Source: CAYSHJ01 sp964589725 | GTDB taxonomy: Bacteria; Planctomycetota; Planctomycetia; Planctomycetales; Planctomycetaceae | Assembly: GCA_964589725.1 (NCBI GenBank) | Contig: CAZPUJ010000079.1 | Location: 1-6,549 of the forward strand | Direction of reading: 5' to 3' | DNA: 6,549 nucleotides | In this document: piece by piece, positions 1 through 5,739 of the stretch | Numbering within the stretch: position 1 is the first letter of the stretch | How the letters are laid out: each line of letters begins with the position of its first letter | Program-made: the position numbers and the translations under genes | The notes under the pieces: model-generated | The model's input: only the letters and a program-made list of their open reading frames with translations | Told to the model about the DNA's origin: nothing | Databases searched by the model: none

Positions 1-116
1 GTCCGCCGCGGCGGATTCACCGTCTCGTACCATCCTCCCGCGCGACTCAAAAGCCAACACCAAAAATCAGGGGGCATCACCCCCGCCCGACTTGACTTTC
101 GACGTTACATCTTGCG
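1..116. other. non-coding left flank of the insertion sequence
   Basis: I see no credible gene here. The stretch holds a perfect 14-base palindrome at 2-15 (TCCGCCGCGGCGGA) and a GC hairpin at 70-84 (GGGGG, loop CATCA, CCCCC). Its last bases (111-116, CTTGCG) are the left half of the insertion site used by the IS110 element. Read on the minus strand across the reconstructed empty site (right flank from 1820 joined to 118 and below), a short open frame continues through the junction and stops near position 67. That may be the end of a disrupted gene or simply part of a dispersed repeat. Confidence 0.6.
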
Positions 117-123
117 CTTATAG
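111..123. other. left recombination junction (target-left / CT core / left end)
   Basis: The sequence is CTTGCG, CT, TATAG. The first eight bases (111-118) recur exactly in the 5' strand of the target-type loop of the RNA (273-280). The last seven (117-123) are the reverse complement of the 3' strand of the donor-type loop (372-378). The two matches overlap exactly on the CT core at 117-118, as expected where flank meets element. Confidence 0.82.
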
Positions 124-124
124 C
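119..124 (+). promoter_or_regulatory. -10 box in the left end, completed only by joining to the right end
   Basis: TATAGC directly follows the CT core. In the integrated element the best upstream -35 candidate (TTGACT at 92-97) is 21 bases away, which is too far for a good promoter. In the excised circle the right end supplies TTGACA (1797-1802) at exactly 17 bases (1803-1817 plus CT). The predicted start is about position 131, just before the first RNA stem. A promoter formed across the joined ends is known for IS110 elements; the assignment here is from spacing and consensus match. Confidence 0.75.
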
Positions 125-130
125 TTTTCC

Positions 131-398
131 CCGGTGTCACGGCCGCAGCGGGTGAACTTGCGGAGCCTTTCAGCGGAGCTCAAGCAAGTTCGCCTGCGAG
201 GCAGCGGCCGTGGCGCGCGGCTGGAATTGTTATTCTCTGACACCAGTCACGCCGGCGGAGTGTCACGGATTGCTTGCGCTGTCGCAGTAGACGACTTCCC
301 GAAGACTTCCGGACACTCCGCTTGGCTTCGATCTCTGACGAATCACTCAGATGTGGTCCACGAGGACTCGACTATAAGCCTTTCGCACGATCGAAGTG
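131..398 (+). ncRNA. IS110 bridge RNA with target and donor loops
   Basis: This RNA should bind the recombinase and pair with the target and with the element's joined ends. Three domains are visible. Domain 1 (134-216) is a long stem: 134-146 with 204-216 and 148-160 with 185-197. Domain 2 (target loop) has a basal stem 255-264 with 312-321 and an apical stem 281-284 with 292-295. Between them lie guide 273-280 (equals 111-118) and guide 298-304 (complement of 1818-1824). Domain 3 (donor loop) has a basal stem 325-333 with 389-397 and an apical stem 355-359 with 364-368. Between them lie guide 346-354 (equals 1809-1817) and guide 372-378 (complement of 117-123). Order and polarity agree with IS621. 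The RNA is longer than the roughly 177 bases of IS621, mainly through domain 1. The start is inferred from the -10 box; the 3' end is taken after the last stem and is uncertain. Confidence 0.85.
134..216 (+). other. 5' stem-loop of the bridge RNA
   Basis: This is an inverted repeat of 26 base pairs broken by one asymmetric loop (147 opposite 198-203). The imperfect pairs 135/215, 137/213, 150/195 and 153/192 are all G-U when read on the plus strand. On the minus strand they would be A-C mismatches, so the structure is selected, if at all, in a plus-strand transcript. GAGC at 163-166 can pair with GCTC at 178-181 inside the terminal loop. Confidence 0.8.
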
Positions 399-425
399 GC
401 GTGATGGTGCTTGGTCTCGGGTTGG

Positions 426-442
426 CCTGGGATGTTCCCAGG
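426..442 (+). other. hairpin between the bridge RNA and the transposase start
   Basis: CCTGGGA (426-432) pairs with TCCCAGG (436-442) around the loop TGT. No T-run follows, so it is not a classical terminator. It may mark or protect the 3' side of the bridge RNA, or separate it from the transposase message. The role is inference. Confidence 0.5.
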
Positions 443-447
443 TTCGC

Positions 448-473
448 CTGAGCAGAAAGATTTTCTCAGAAGG
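448..473 (+). promoter_or_regulatory. transposase ribosome-binding site with an overlapping hairpin
   Basis: AGAAGG (468-473) lies seven bases before the ATG at 481 and decides that start over the in-frame ATG at 274. CTGAG (448-452) can pair with CTCAG (465-469), with AAA/TTT pairs inside. This hairpin reaches into the first bases of the ribosome-binding site and could dampen translation when the leader is transcribed. Confidence 0.55.
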
Positions 474-480
474 TGCGGCC

Positions 481-1800
481 ATGAGCAATTCTCGACACAG
501 AACGTCCACGGTTGCGGCGACCAGGGGGCCGACCAATGTTCCGACGACCAGCGTTCCGGCGTTGTTTGTCGGCATCGACTGGTCGGACAAGAAGCATGAC
601 GTGTGCTGGATGACCGCCGACGGGCGTTGCGGTCAATGCGTCATCGAGCAGTCCCCCCAACAGATCGAGGAGTTGCTCGCCAAGTTGACCAAGCTGGCGG
701 GGGGCGGGGTGATCGCGGTGGCTTTGGAGAAGTCGCGCGGGCCGTTGCAGCACGCGCTGATGGGACGCGAGGGAGTGCGGCTGTATCCGCTGGACCCCAA
801 GCAGGTGGCCCGCTATCGAGCCAGCTTCCGCAGCAGTGGAGCCAAGTCCGACTCGAGTGACGCCGGGCTGCTCGCGCGGCTGTTGTTCGAGCGTCACCGG
901 GAGTTGCCCCCCTTGCGGCTGGACGACGAACCGACGCGCCGCCTGGCTCACCTCAGCCAGACTCGGCGGCTGCTGGTCGACGACAGCACCCGATTGCGGC
1001 TGCAATTGCAGGCGCTGTTGAAGACCTACTTTCCGCTGGCATTGACCTTTGGCGACGTGGACAGTGGGTTGGTTCTGGAGTTGCTCCGGCGTTGGCCTGA
1101 CCCCCGCGAGCTCCGCCGGGTACATCCCAAAACACTGGCCGGCTTCTTCCACGAACACCGCGTGCGGAACGAGGAACGCCTGCAAGAACTGATCGACTGC
1201 ATCCGGCAGACGCCGCTGATGACCACGGACCGACCACTGATCGAATCGCTGGTGTTCCGCGTGACGGCCCTCGCCAGCCAGTTGCGGCCGCTGCTGGACC
1301 AGATCCAGAAGATCGAAGCCGCGATCGACCAGGCCATGGCCGCGCATGCCGACGCCCCCCTCTTCCAGAGCCTCCCCGGCGCCGGCCGCGCCTTGGCCCC
1401 CCGACTCTTGGCGGCGCTCGGCTCCGACCGCGACCGCTACGCCGACGCCGATGAGGTCTCCGTCATCACCGGCATCGCCCCGGTCACCAAGCAAAGCGGC
1501 CACACCAAAATCGTGACGCGCCGCCGGGCCTGCTCGCGGTTCCTCAAGCAAACCTTCCACGAATTCGCCGACCAGGCCCGCAAATGGTGCCCCTGGAGCA
1601 AAGCCTACTACGCCTGGCAGCGCTCCAAGAACGTAAAACATCAGGCCGCGCTCCGCAAACTCGCCAGCCGTTGGATCCGTATCCTCTTCCGAGTCTGGAG
1701 ATCGCGGACTCCTTACGACCCCACGCGATATCTCCAACGTCTCCAACAACTCAACCACCCGCTTCTCGATTTCCTCAAAACCGAAGCTGCCTTCGCTTGA
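481..1800 (+). CDS. IS110-family transposase (bridge-RNA-guided recombinase)
   Basis: This 439-residue DNA recombinase should cut and rejoin the element's ends and its target, guided by the RNA encoded just upstream. The N-terminal RuvC-like DEDD domain spans about 28-190, with FVGIDWSDKKHD (D33), ALEKSRG (E83) and AKSDSSDA (D124, D127) as the probable acidic residues. A helical linker follows. The C-terminal Transposase_20-type domain spans about 292-385 and has SLPGAGRALAPRLL (298-311), then GIAPVTKQSG, whose S339 is the probable nucleophile. The ATG at 481 was chosen because AGAAGG precedes it by seven bases and the family core begins about 28 residues in. An in-frame extension to 274 would run through the bridge RNA and shows no family sequence. 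The protein is somewhat longer than many IS110 transposases. All expected catalytic residues are present, and the -35 box of the circle promoter overlaps the stop codon. Confidence 0.95.
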   Translation: MSNSRHRTSTVAATRGPTNVPTTSVPALFVGIDWSDKKHDVCWMTADGRCGQCVIEQSPQQIEELLAKLTKLAGGGVIAVALEKSRGPLQHALMGREGVRLYPLDPKQVARYRASFRSSGAKSDSSDAGLLARLLFERHRELPPLRLDDEPTRRLAHLSQTRRLLVDDSTRLRLQLQALLKTYFPLALTFGDVDSGLVLELLRRWPDPRELRRVHPKTLAGFFHEHRVRNEERLQELIDCIRQTPLMTTDRPLIESLVFRVTALASQLRPLLDQIQKIEAAIDQAMAAHADAPLFQSLPGAGRALAPRLLAALGSDRDRYADADEVSVITGIAPVTKQSGHTKIVTRRRACSRFLKQTFHEFADQARKWCPWSKAYYAWQRSKNVKHQAALRKLASRWIRILFRVWRSRTPYDPTRYLQRLQQLNHPLLDFLKTEAAFA

Positions 1801-1802
1801 CA
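1797..1802 (+). promoter_or_regulatory. -35 box in the right end (circle-junction promoter)
   Basis: TTGACA is a perfect consensus -35 hexamer overlapping the transposase TGA. In the integrated state no -10 box lies at the right distance. In a joined circle it stands 17 bases before TATAGC of the left end (119-124), forming a promoter directed into the bridge RNA and the transposase. Confidence 0.72.
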
Positions 1803-1808
1803 AGGAAC

Positions 1809-1824
1809 CTCAGATGTCTTCGGG
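1809..1824. other. right recombination junction (right end / CT core / target-right)
   Basis: CTCAGATGT (1809-1817) recurs exactly at 346-354 in the donor loop of the RNA. CTTCGGG (1818-1824) is the reverse complement of 298-304 in the target loop; the match runs two bases further, to 1816, probably by chance. The core CT is at 1818-1819. Removing the element would restore CTTGCG-CT-TCGGGCTTGTA as the original site. Confidence 0.82.
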
Positions 1825-2032
1825 CTTGTAGGCCTCGACAGACCACGCAACCGGACGAATTAGCCGGCCGTGGGAAGTCGGCTGGTGCGGCTTGACAAGC
1901 GCCGCGACCGTCGCCAATGTGCCATCCGGCAGGATGGAGTATCTCTCAAATTATCCGAGGCTCTGACGGCCATTTGGTCGCCTGCGATGCGCACCACAAT
2001 CCGCGTCCATTTTTGACACGCCGAGGTCCGCC
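1820..2032. other. intergenic region between the insertion sequence and the CBS gene
   Basis: No gene is supported. A six-pair hairpin lies at 1922-1937 (CCATCC, loop GGCA, GGATGG) without a T-run. On the minus strand, a short open frame runs from about 1947 to a stop beside the right junction. In the empty site it would continue into the left flank. It could be the tail of an interrupted gene or part of a dispersed repeat. TTGACA at 2013-2018 is probably too close to the CBS start to serve it. Confidence 0.5.
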
Positions 2033-2539
2033 ATGCACATGAGCGAATTTGATGACGCCTATGAAGATCAACAACGCATTCGGGGAGCCATCATGGAAAC
2101 CCCGATCAGCGATCTGCCGTTACGCGACCCAATTCTGATCGACGCCACAGCCACTGTGGCCGATGCCGTGAAATCCATGAACGACCATCACACCGGCTGC
2201 GTGCTGGTGGGGAGAGACGGCAAGCTGGTCGGCATCTTCACCGAGCGGGACGTGTTGACGAAAGACTACTTCCGCGCGGACAGCCACACAGTGGCCGTCG
2301 AAACCGTGATGACCAAGAATCCGGAAACGCTCGAAGCCGACAACAGCATCGCGTTCGCGCTCAACAAGATGAGCGTCGGCGGCTATCGCCACATCCCGAT
2401 CGTGGAGGAAGACAAGCCGGTGGGAGTGCTCTCGGTGCGGGACGTCGTGGATTTCCTCGTGGAACTCTTCCCCGCAGACGTCCTCAACCTGCCCCCCAGC
2501 CCGAAAAACGCCATCACTAATTCGATCGACGGCGGGTAG
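2033..2539 (+). CDS. tandem CBS-domain protein
   Basis: This 168-residue cytoplasmic protein consists almost only of a CBS pair, the module that senses adenine nucleotides (AMP, ATP, SAM) and usually regulates a partner. The first CBS domain is about 22-80, from ETPISDLPLRDPILI through GCVLVGRDGKLVGIFTERDVL. The second is about 88-145, from VETVMTKNPETLEADNSI through HIPIVEEDKPVGVLSVRDVVDFL. The ligand-type signatures T70-E-R-D73 and S134-V-R-D137 are both intact. No catalytic, DNA-binding or membrane domain is fused, so its partner is unknown. GAGG lies about eight bases before the ATG at 2033. ATG at 2039 and at 2093 are alternatives, and the latter would still keep the first CBS domain. 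It appears to be a single-gene unit, and its neighbours do not suggest a pathway. The family call is secure; the role is not. Confidence 0.9.
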   Translation: MHMSEFDDAYEDQQRIRGAIMETPISDLPLRDPILIDATATVADAVKSMNDHHTGCVLVGRDGKLVGIFTERDVLTKDYFRADSHTVAVETVMTKNPETLEADNSIAFALNKMSVGGYRHIPIVEEDKPVGVLSVRDVVDFLVELFPADVLNLPPSPKNAITNSIDGG

Positions 2540-2674
2540 TGGAGCGATCACCGCAAGGGTGGCAATTTGAGTTCGGGCTGTCGCTGCCGCCAGAGGACTT
2601 CGAGCATTTGCGCTCGGGGGTTGTGTGTTGTATTCCAGGGGTTCGGCTCACTGGCAGAGTACACCACCTAGCGC
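2540..2674. terminator. convergent intergenic region with a weak hairpin
   Basis: Two genes end facing each other here. CGAGC (2601-2605) pairs with GCTCG (2612-2616) and is followed on the plus strand by a G/T-rich run ending at about 2632. It may end transcription of the CBS gene, but the stem is short and no clean T-tract follows. I see nothing better for the minus-strand gene. Confidence 0.3.
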
Positions 2675-3283
2675 CTATGCCAAGAACTCGCGTTCGTCGA
2701 AGCCGTACAGGAACGGCTTGCAGACTCCGTCTTCGTGTTGGCTGTAGTAAGCACACAGGATTTCGGTCGGCGTTTCGACCAGAAACGGGTACGAGCAATC
2801 GCCCAGGCTATCGACCACGGCCCACGGCTTGAGCTGCCGGTCGGCGGTGAAGTCGTAGATCAGCGTGTACGAGCGGCGGTTGTCGAAGATGGGCGGGTTG
2901 TCGTTCACTTCGGCGTGGTCGCCGGAGTAGTTCGCTCGCGAGCCGAGAAACGTGTGGCCGCCCAACTCGAAAAAGTGGTGCCCTTCGGCGATCACCGGCA
3001 GGTCGCTCATCTCCCACTCGGAGTACGGCGGCTTCGCGGTCGCGACCATCGCCGTCCAGCCGCCAAGATCGCTCATCGCACGCGTCCATTTCGGTCGCCG
3101 CAATCCGATGATGGCATCCGATGTGATCACCTTTAACGTCCGCTCGCCAGGCCGATGCTTGCCGATCTCTGGAAAGCCGGCGAACGATTTGTCGGCGGCC
3201 TGTGCGGTGCTCGTCAAAGACGGAACGCCGGCCACGGCAGTCAGGCCGACCAAAGATTGCTGCAAGAACTCGCGGCGGTGCAT
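2675..3283 (-). CDS. short Tat-exported sialidase-like (beta-propeller) protein, possibly truncated
   Basis: The 202-residue product begins MHRREFLQQS, a twin-arginine leader with a hydrophobic stretch (about 11-22) and a probable signal peptidase site after AQA (27-29). It should leave the cytoplasm folded. The rest resembles the last blades of planctomycete BNR/sialidase-like proteins: SEWEMSDLPVI (88-98), GGHTFLGSRANY (108-119), RRSYTLIYDFT (136-146), then DCSYPFLVETPTEILCAYYS (162-181). This similarity is recalled, not searched. Full propellers are about twice this length, so the join near residues 58-65 may mark an internal deletion that kept the frame. GAGGGA lies seven bases before the ATG at 3283. 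The frame stays open to 3385, but that extension overlaps the divergent gene and places residues before the Tat motif. A decayed relative lies at 5618-6040 on the same strand. No substrate can be named. Confidence 0.6.
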   Translation of the reverse strand: MHRREFLQQSLVGLTAVAGVPSLTSTAQAADKSFAGFPEIGKHRPGERTLKVITSDAIIGLRRPKWTRAMSDLGGWTAMVATAKPPYSEWEMSDLPVIAEGHHFFELGGHTFLGSRANYSGDHAEVNDNPPIFDNRRSYTLIYDFTADRQLKPWAVVDSLGDCSYPFLVETPTEILCAYYSQHEDGVCKPFLYGFDEREFLA

Positions 3284-3383
3284 GGCAAAGTCCCTCGTGT
3301 GTGTCAGTGGCTCGACCAAGTCACTAGCAAGGATGATATGCTCCGATCCTTTGAAAAACGCCACTGGGCCTGGAGGCTCGCGC
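3284..3383. promoter_or_regulatory. divergent promoter region
   Basis: These 100 bases separate two head-to-head genes and must hold both promoters if each is transcribed on its own. On the minus strand, TATCAT (3338 down to 3333) is a fair -10 box about 50 bases before the Tat gene, with no good -35. On the plus strand I see no convincing pair. GGAGG at 3372-3376, seven bases before the ATG at 3384, is a good ribosome-binding site for the large gene. Confidence 0.4.
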
Positions 3384-5564
3384 ATGATATCTCGCTACGC
3401 CACGTTGGTGTTGTGTCTGATCACGGCTGTGATGGCTTGGGGTTCGGCGGTGACCTTGATCGTTGCCAAGTCATTCGGGATCGCGGAGGCGGCGTTGATC
3501 GCTGTCGGTTGCACCGCTGCAGCCGGAGCCTTCTGTGCTCGGCGTCGCGTCACGGACGCGGATCGGGATCTCACGGATGAACGTGAAGCGAACAAGGCCG
3601 AGCGACAAGAGCTCGCCAACCGACGTGCCGAGATCGAGCAATTTCTGGAAACGACCAAGGATCAGCTCACTGATCGTGCTCGGCAGTTGGATTCGCGAGA
3701 GCTGGACCTAGCCAATCGGTTGGTCAACTTTCGCGAGTGGTTGGAATATCCGCAGGCGGACGACGACACGCTTTCGGAAGATACGGCAGTTTCGCCGCGA
3801 GAGTTATCCGCGCAAGACCAACGTGTGTTGGAGATCATCAGCGAAGAGTCTCAGCGGCTTTATCGACATCTGCGAGAGGGGCACTACAAGCCCGAGGGCA
3901 AGCTCGACGGCCGCCGCATCCGCGATGATGCGCACGCCTTCGTGATCCGAGTCGCTCAGGTCTATCGGCCCGGCGTCGAGAACCCGTTGCTCGAAACCAG
4001 CCTGGACCAATTACTGCGTGCGGGCAGCCGAGTCTGCCTGCATCTGCTGGTCGCGCTGGAGCGGCTACCGCTCAACCCCAAAGATCAAAACATCAACACG
4101 CTGCACGGCTACTTACAGAAAGCGTTGAAGGCCTACGATCTCTACAACACGGCGCAGCCGTATTTTGGCTACATGCAAACGGTTTCGTACTTTGGCCGCT
4201 GGTTGGCCGGGGCGACTCCGCTGACATTGGGTCTCTCGTGGGCGCTGACGGAACTCGGCAAACGCGGCACGAAAGCGGCTGCAAATTGGCTGATCGATCA
4301 ACAAGCGGTCGCATTGCTGCACGAAGTCGTGCGCGTGATCGGCTTCGAGGTGGCCAGCATCTATGGCGGCGACTTCCGGCATCGCGATCCGAATTGGGTC
4401 TTCGCGGCGGAACTGACCGACCTGATGAGCCGCTTCCCGCTGTCGCGAGAAAACCTCGCTCAAGCGTTGCGTGAAGTCGGCTCGCTGCACCTGCGCAGCG
4501 AGTACGACCGCGTCTTCCTCTATCGCTGCTTGTCGACGCATCACAACGTGCGGCCACTTGTTGAAGCGCATGACACGCTTTCACTTTCCGATCGACAGCA
4601 AATCGCGCGGCGGCTGGAACGTTTCTTCGAGTCGTTCATTCATGGCAAGACTCGCAAACTGATCGACGACTGGCGCGGCGGCGTCGAGAAGCGGTTGGGC
4701 CTGAAACTTCACCTCGCCGACACGCTGCCAGCGACCGCGCATGAGAAGACGGTTGTTGAACCTCACGGCGAACAACTCAAAGCCACGACGTCGCTGGCCG
4801 CGTTCTTGATCTGCGTCAAAGGCTGCCCGCTCGATGACCTCGACACGCGGCTGAACTTCGCCGATTTGTTTCGCAAACTCGATGAGCATCACCGCCGCGG
4901 CCTGCTCGAAGACATCGCCGCAAATCCGCCGTATGCCTTCGAGCCGCCCGATCTTGATGTCTCGCTCCCGACCGTCACGCAGTACGTCGCGGATTTGTGT
5001 CGCCTGGCCGTGCGAGCACGTCCATGGGACGTACAACCGGATGAGATCGTTCTGGAAGCCGCCGTCTTCCTCGGCCAAGACTTCGTCAAAACGAAGAAGC
5101 AACTCGACCGCGAATACGGCGACGCCTTCGCTTCGTTGCTGTCCAAGGAGGCTCCCGGCTCGAATCTCGAACTGCTCGTGGCCAAAGTCGCGCTGGCCGA
5201 GTTAGCCGCCGATGAAACCATTCAATTCGCATACACCAGCACCGCCATCGCGTGGCCCGTTCAGGTCGCACTGCCTGTCGGCGAGCGGAAGAGTGGTTTG
5301 GTGGGCACCTCGACTCGGCTGCTGTTGATCGAAGCCAGTGAGTGCGGATTCGTCGTTGCGACGAGCCGCTTCGCGAAACTGAAAATTCAAAAGCTCGCCG
5401 GTCGCATGATCGACGACTGCGAAGTCTCCGGCACCGCCTGGAAAGTGGAAGGCCGCGACGGCTGCGCCTCGCTGAGCGTGCGCATCTCTGGCTCGATGAT
5501 GAGCCGACACGACTCGTACTTCCGCCCGCTGATCGAGGCTCTCGGCCCGGTCAGCCTGCACTGA
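3384..5564 (+). CDS. 726-residue membrane-anchored coiled-coil protein of unknown function
   Basis: I do not recognise a characterised family. Two hydrophobic segments at the N-terminus (about 5-28 and 33-52) form a hairpin anchor. A charged heptad-like helix (about 57-118, rich in E, R, Q and L) follows and probably forms a coiled coil. Residues about 140-430 are largely helical and contain a less polar stretch around FGRWLAGATPLTLGLSWALT (270-289), then AVALLHEVVRVIGFEVASIY (308-327) and GGDFRHRDPNW (328-338), which looks like a conserved core. Residues about 440-610 are helical. The tail (about 618-720) is beta-rich, with LVGTSTRLLLIEA (639-651), and ends in a helix, recalling a bacterial PH-like fold. 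The ATG at 3384 follows GGAGG by seven bases. The open frame reaches back to 2952, but only as antisense of the Tat gene. No catalytic motif is visible. A scaffold or adaptor on the inner face of the membrane would fit the layout, but this is inference. Confidence 0.85.
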   Translation: MISRYATLVLCLITAVMAWGSAVTLIVAKSFGIAEAALIAVGCTAAAGAFCARRRVTDADRDLTDEREANKAERQELANRRAEIEQFLETTKDQLTDRARQLDSRELDLANRLVNFREWLEYPQADDDTLSEDTAVSPRELSAQDQRVLEIISEESQRLYRHLREGHYKPEGKLDGRRIRDDAHAFVIRVAQVYRPGVENPLLETSLDQLLRAGSRVCLHLLVALERLPLNPKDQNINTLHGYLQKALKAYDLYNTAQPYFGYMQTVSYFGRWLAGATPLTLGLSWALTELGKRGTKAAANWLIDQQAVALLHEVVRVIGFEVASIYGGDFRHRDPNWVFAAELTDLMSRFPLSRENLAQALREVGSLHLRSEYDRVFLYRCLSTHHNVRPLVEAHDTLSLSDRQQIARRLERFFESFIHGKTRKLIDDWRGGVEKRLGLKLHLADTLPATAHEKTVVEPHGEQLKATTSLAAFLICVKGCPLDDLDTRLNFADLFRKLDEHHRRGLLEDIAANPPYAFEPPDLDVSLPTVTQYVADLCRLAVRARPWDVQPDEIVLEAAVFLGQDFVKTKKQLDREYGDAFASLLSKEAPGSNLELLVAKVALAELAADETIQFAYTSTAIAWPVQVALPVGERKSGLVGTSTRLLLIEASECGFVVATSRFAKLKIQKLAGRMIDDCEVSGTAWKVEGRDGCASLSVRISGSMMSRHDSYFRPLIEALGPVSLH

Positions 5565-5620
5565 TGCCGCGACGCGGTGTGGCAGAGAAGCCTGGAAGTT
5601 TAATGATCCGATGCGTGCTA

Positions 5621-5650
5621 GCGATCGAAGCGGCATGCCGCTTGGATCGC
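5621..5650. repeat. 30-base near-perfect palindrome
   Basis: The left arm GCGATCGAAGCGGCA meets TGCCGCTTGGATCGC with no loop; 14 of 15 pairs match (mismatch 5627/5644). It lies about 55 bases after the large gene and at the extreme end of the decayed sialidase-like gene. With no T-run it is not a standard terminator. It could be a dispersed palindromic repeat or a binding site for a dimeric protein. Confidence 0.6.
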
Positions 5651-5704
5651 GTGCGGCTGTGCCCAGAACTCGTCTGACACCGGGGCGGATATCACGCCCC
5701 ACAT

Positions 5705-5739
5705 ATAGAACGGTTTGTAAATAGAACGGCTTCTTGTAA
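5705..5739. repeat. short tandem duplication inside the relic
   Basis: ATAGAACGGTTTGTAA (5705-5720) is followed at once by ATAGAACGGCTTCTTGTAA (5721-5739), the same unit with three extra bases and a substitution. On the minus strand this repeats the codons for KPFY and puts the second copy in another frame. It looks like a slippage or duplication event that helped break the gene. Confidence 0.65.

Larger units (their letters stand above)
117..1819 (+). mobile_element. complete IS110-family insertion sequence, CT core at both ends
   Basis: The element carries one recombinase gene and a long non-coding left end. The ends were placed by guide matching and not by terminal repeats, which this family usually lacks. 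The RNA segments at 273-280 and 372-378 match the DNA on either side of CT at 117-118. Those at 346-354 and 298-304 match the DNA on either side of CT at 1818-1819. The element is therefore about 1.7 kb with one CT core counted at each end. The left end is about 360 bases before the transposase ATG and the right end only about 19 bases after the stop. That matches the IS110 group, which keeps its bridge RNA upstream of the gene, and not the IS1111 group. All parts appear intact, so the element may be active. The exact base of strand exchange within the core cannot be decided from one copy. Confidence 0.92.

Noticed and set aside
334..351. Hairpin TCTGA/TCAGA in the donor domain
   Set aside because: It would use part of the donor-left guide; the guide match with the element end explains this strand better, although the hairpin could form in free RNA.
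274..480. In-frame N-terminal extension of the transposase to an ATG at 274
   Set aside because: It runs through the bridge RNA, shows no family sequence and lacks a ribosome-binding site; the ATG at 481 has AGAAGG seven bases upstream.
466..1803. 445-residue minus-strand open frame over the transposase
   Set aside because: It is the antisense shadow of a clear IS110 transposase in GC-rich DNA.
91..1896. CTTGAC at 91-96 and 1891-1896 as possible element ends or a direct repeat
   Set aside because: The guide matches and the junction promoter place the ends at 117 and 1819; a six-base repeat is expected by chance.
1961..1968. CTCTGACG, identical to 333-340 in the RNA, as an alternative right-end guide match
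   Set aside because: It lacks a paired core match and partner guide; the nine-base match at 1809-1817 adjoins the other guide match at the CT core.
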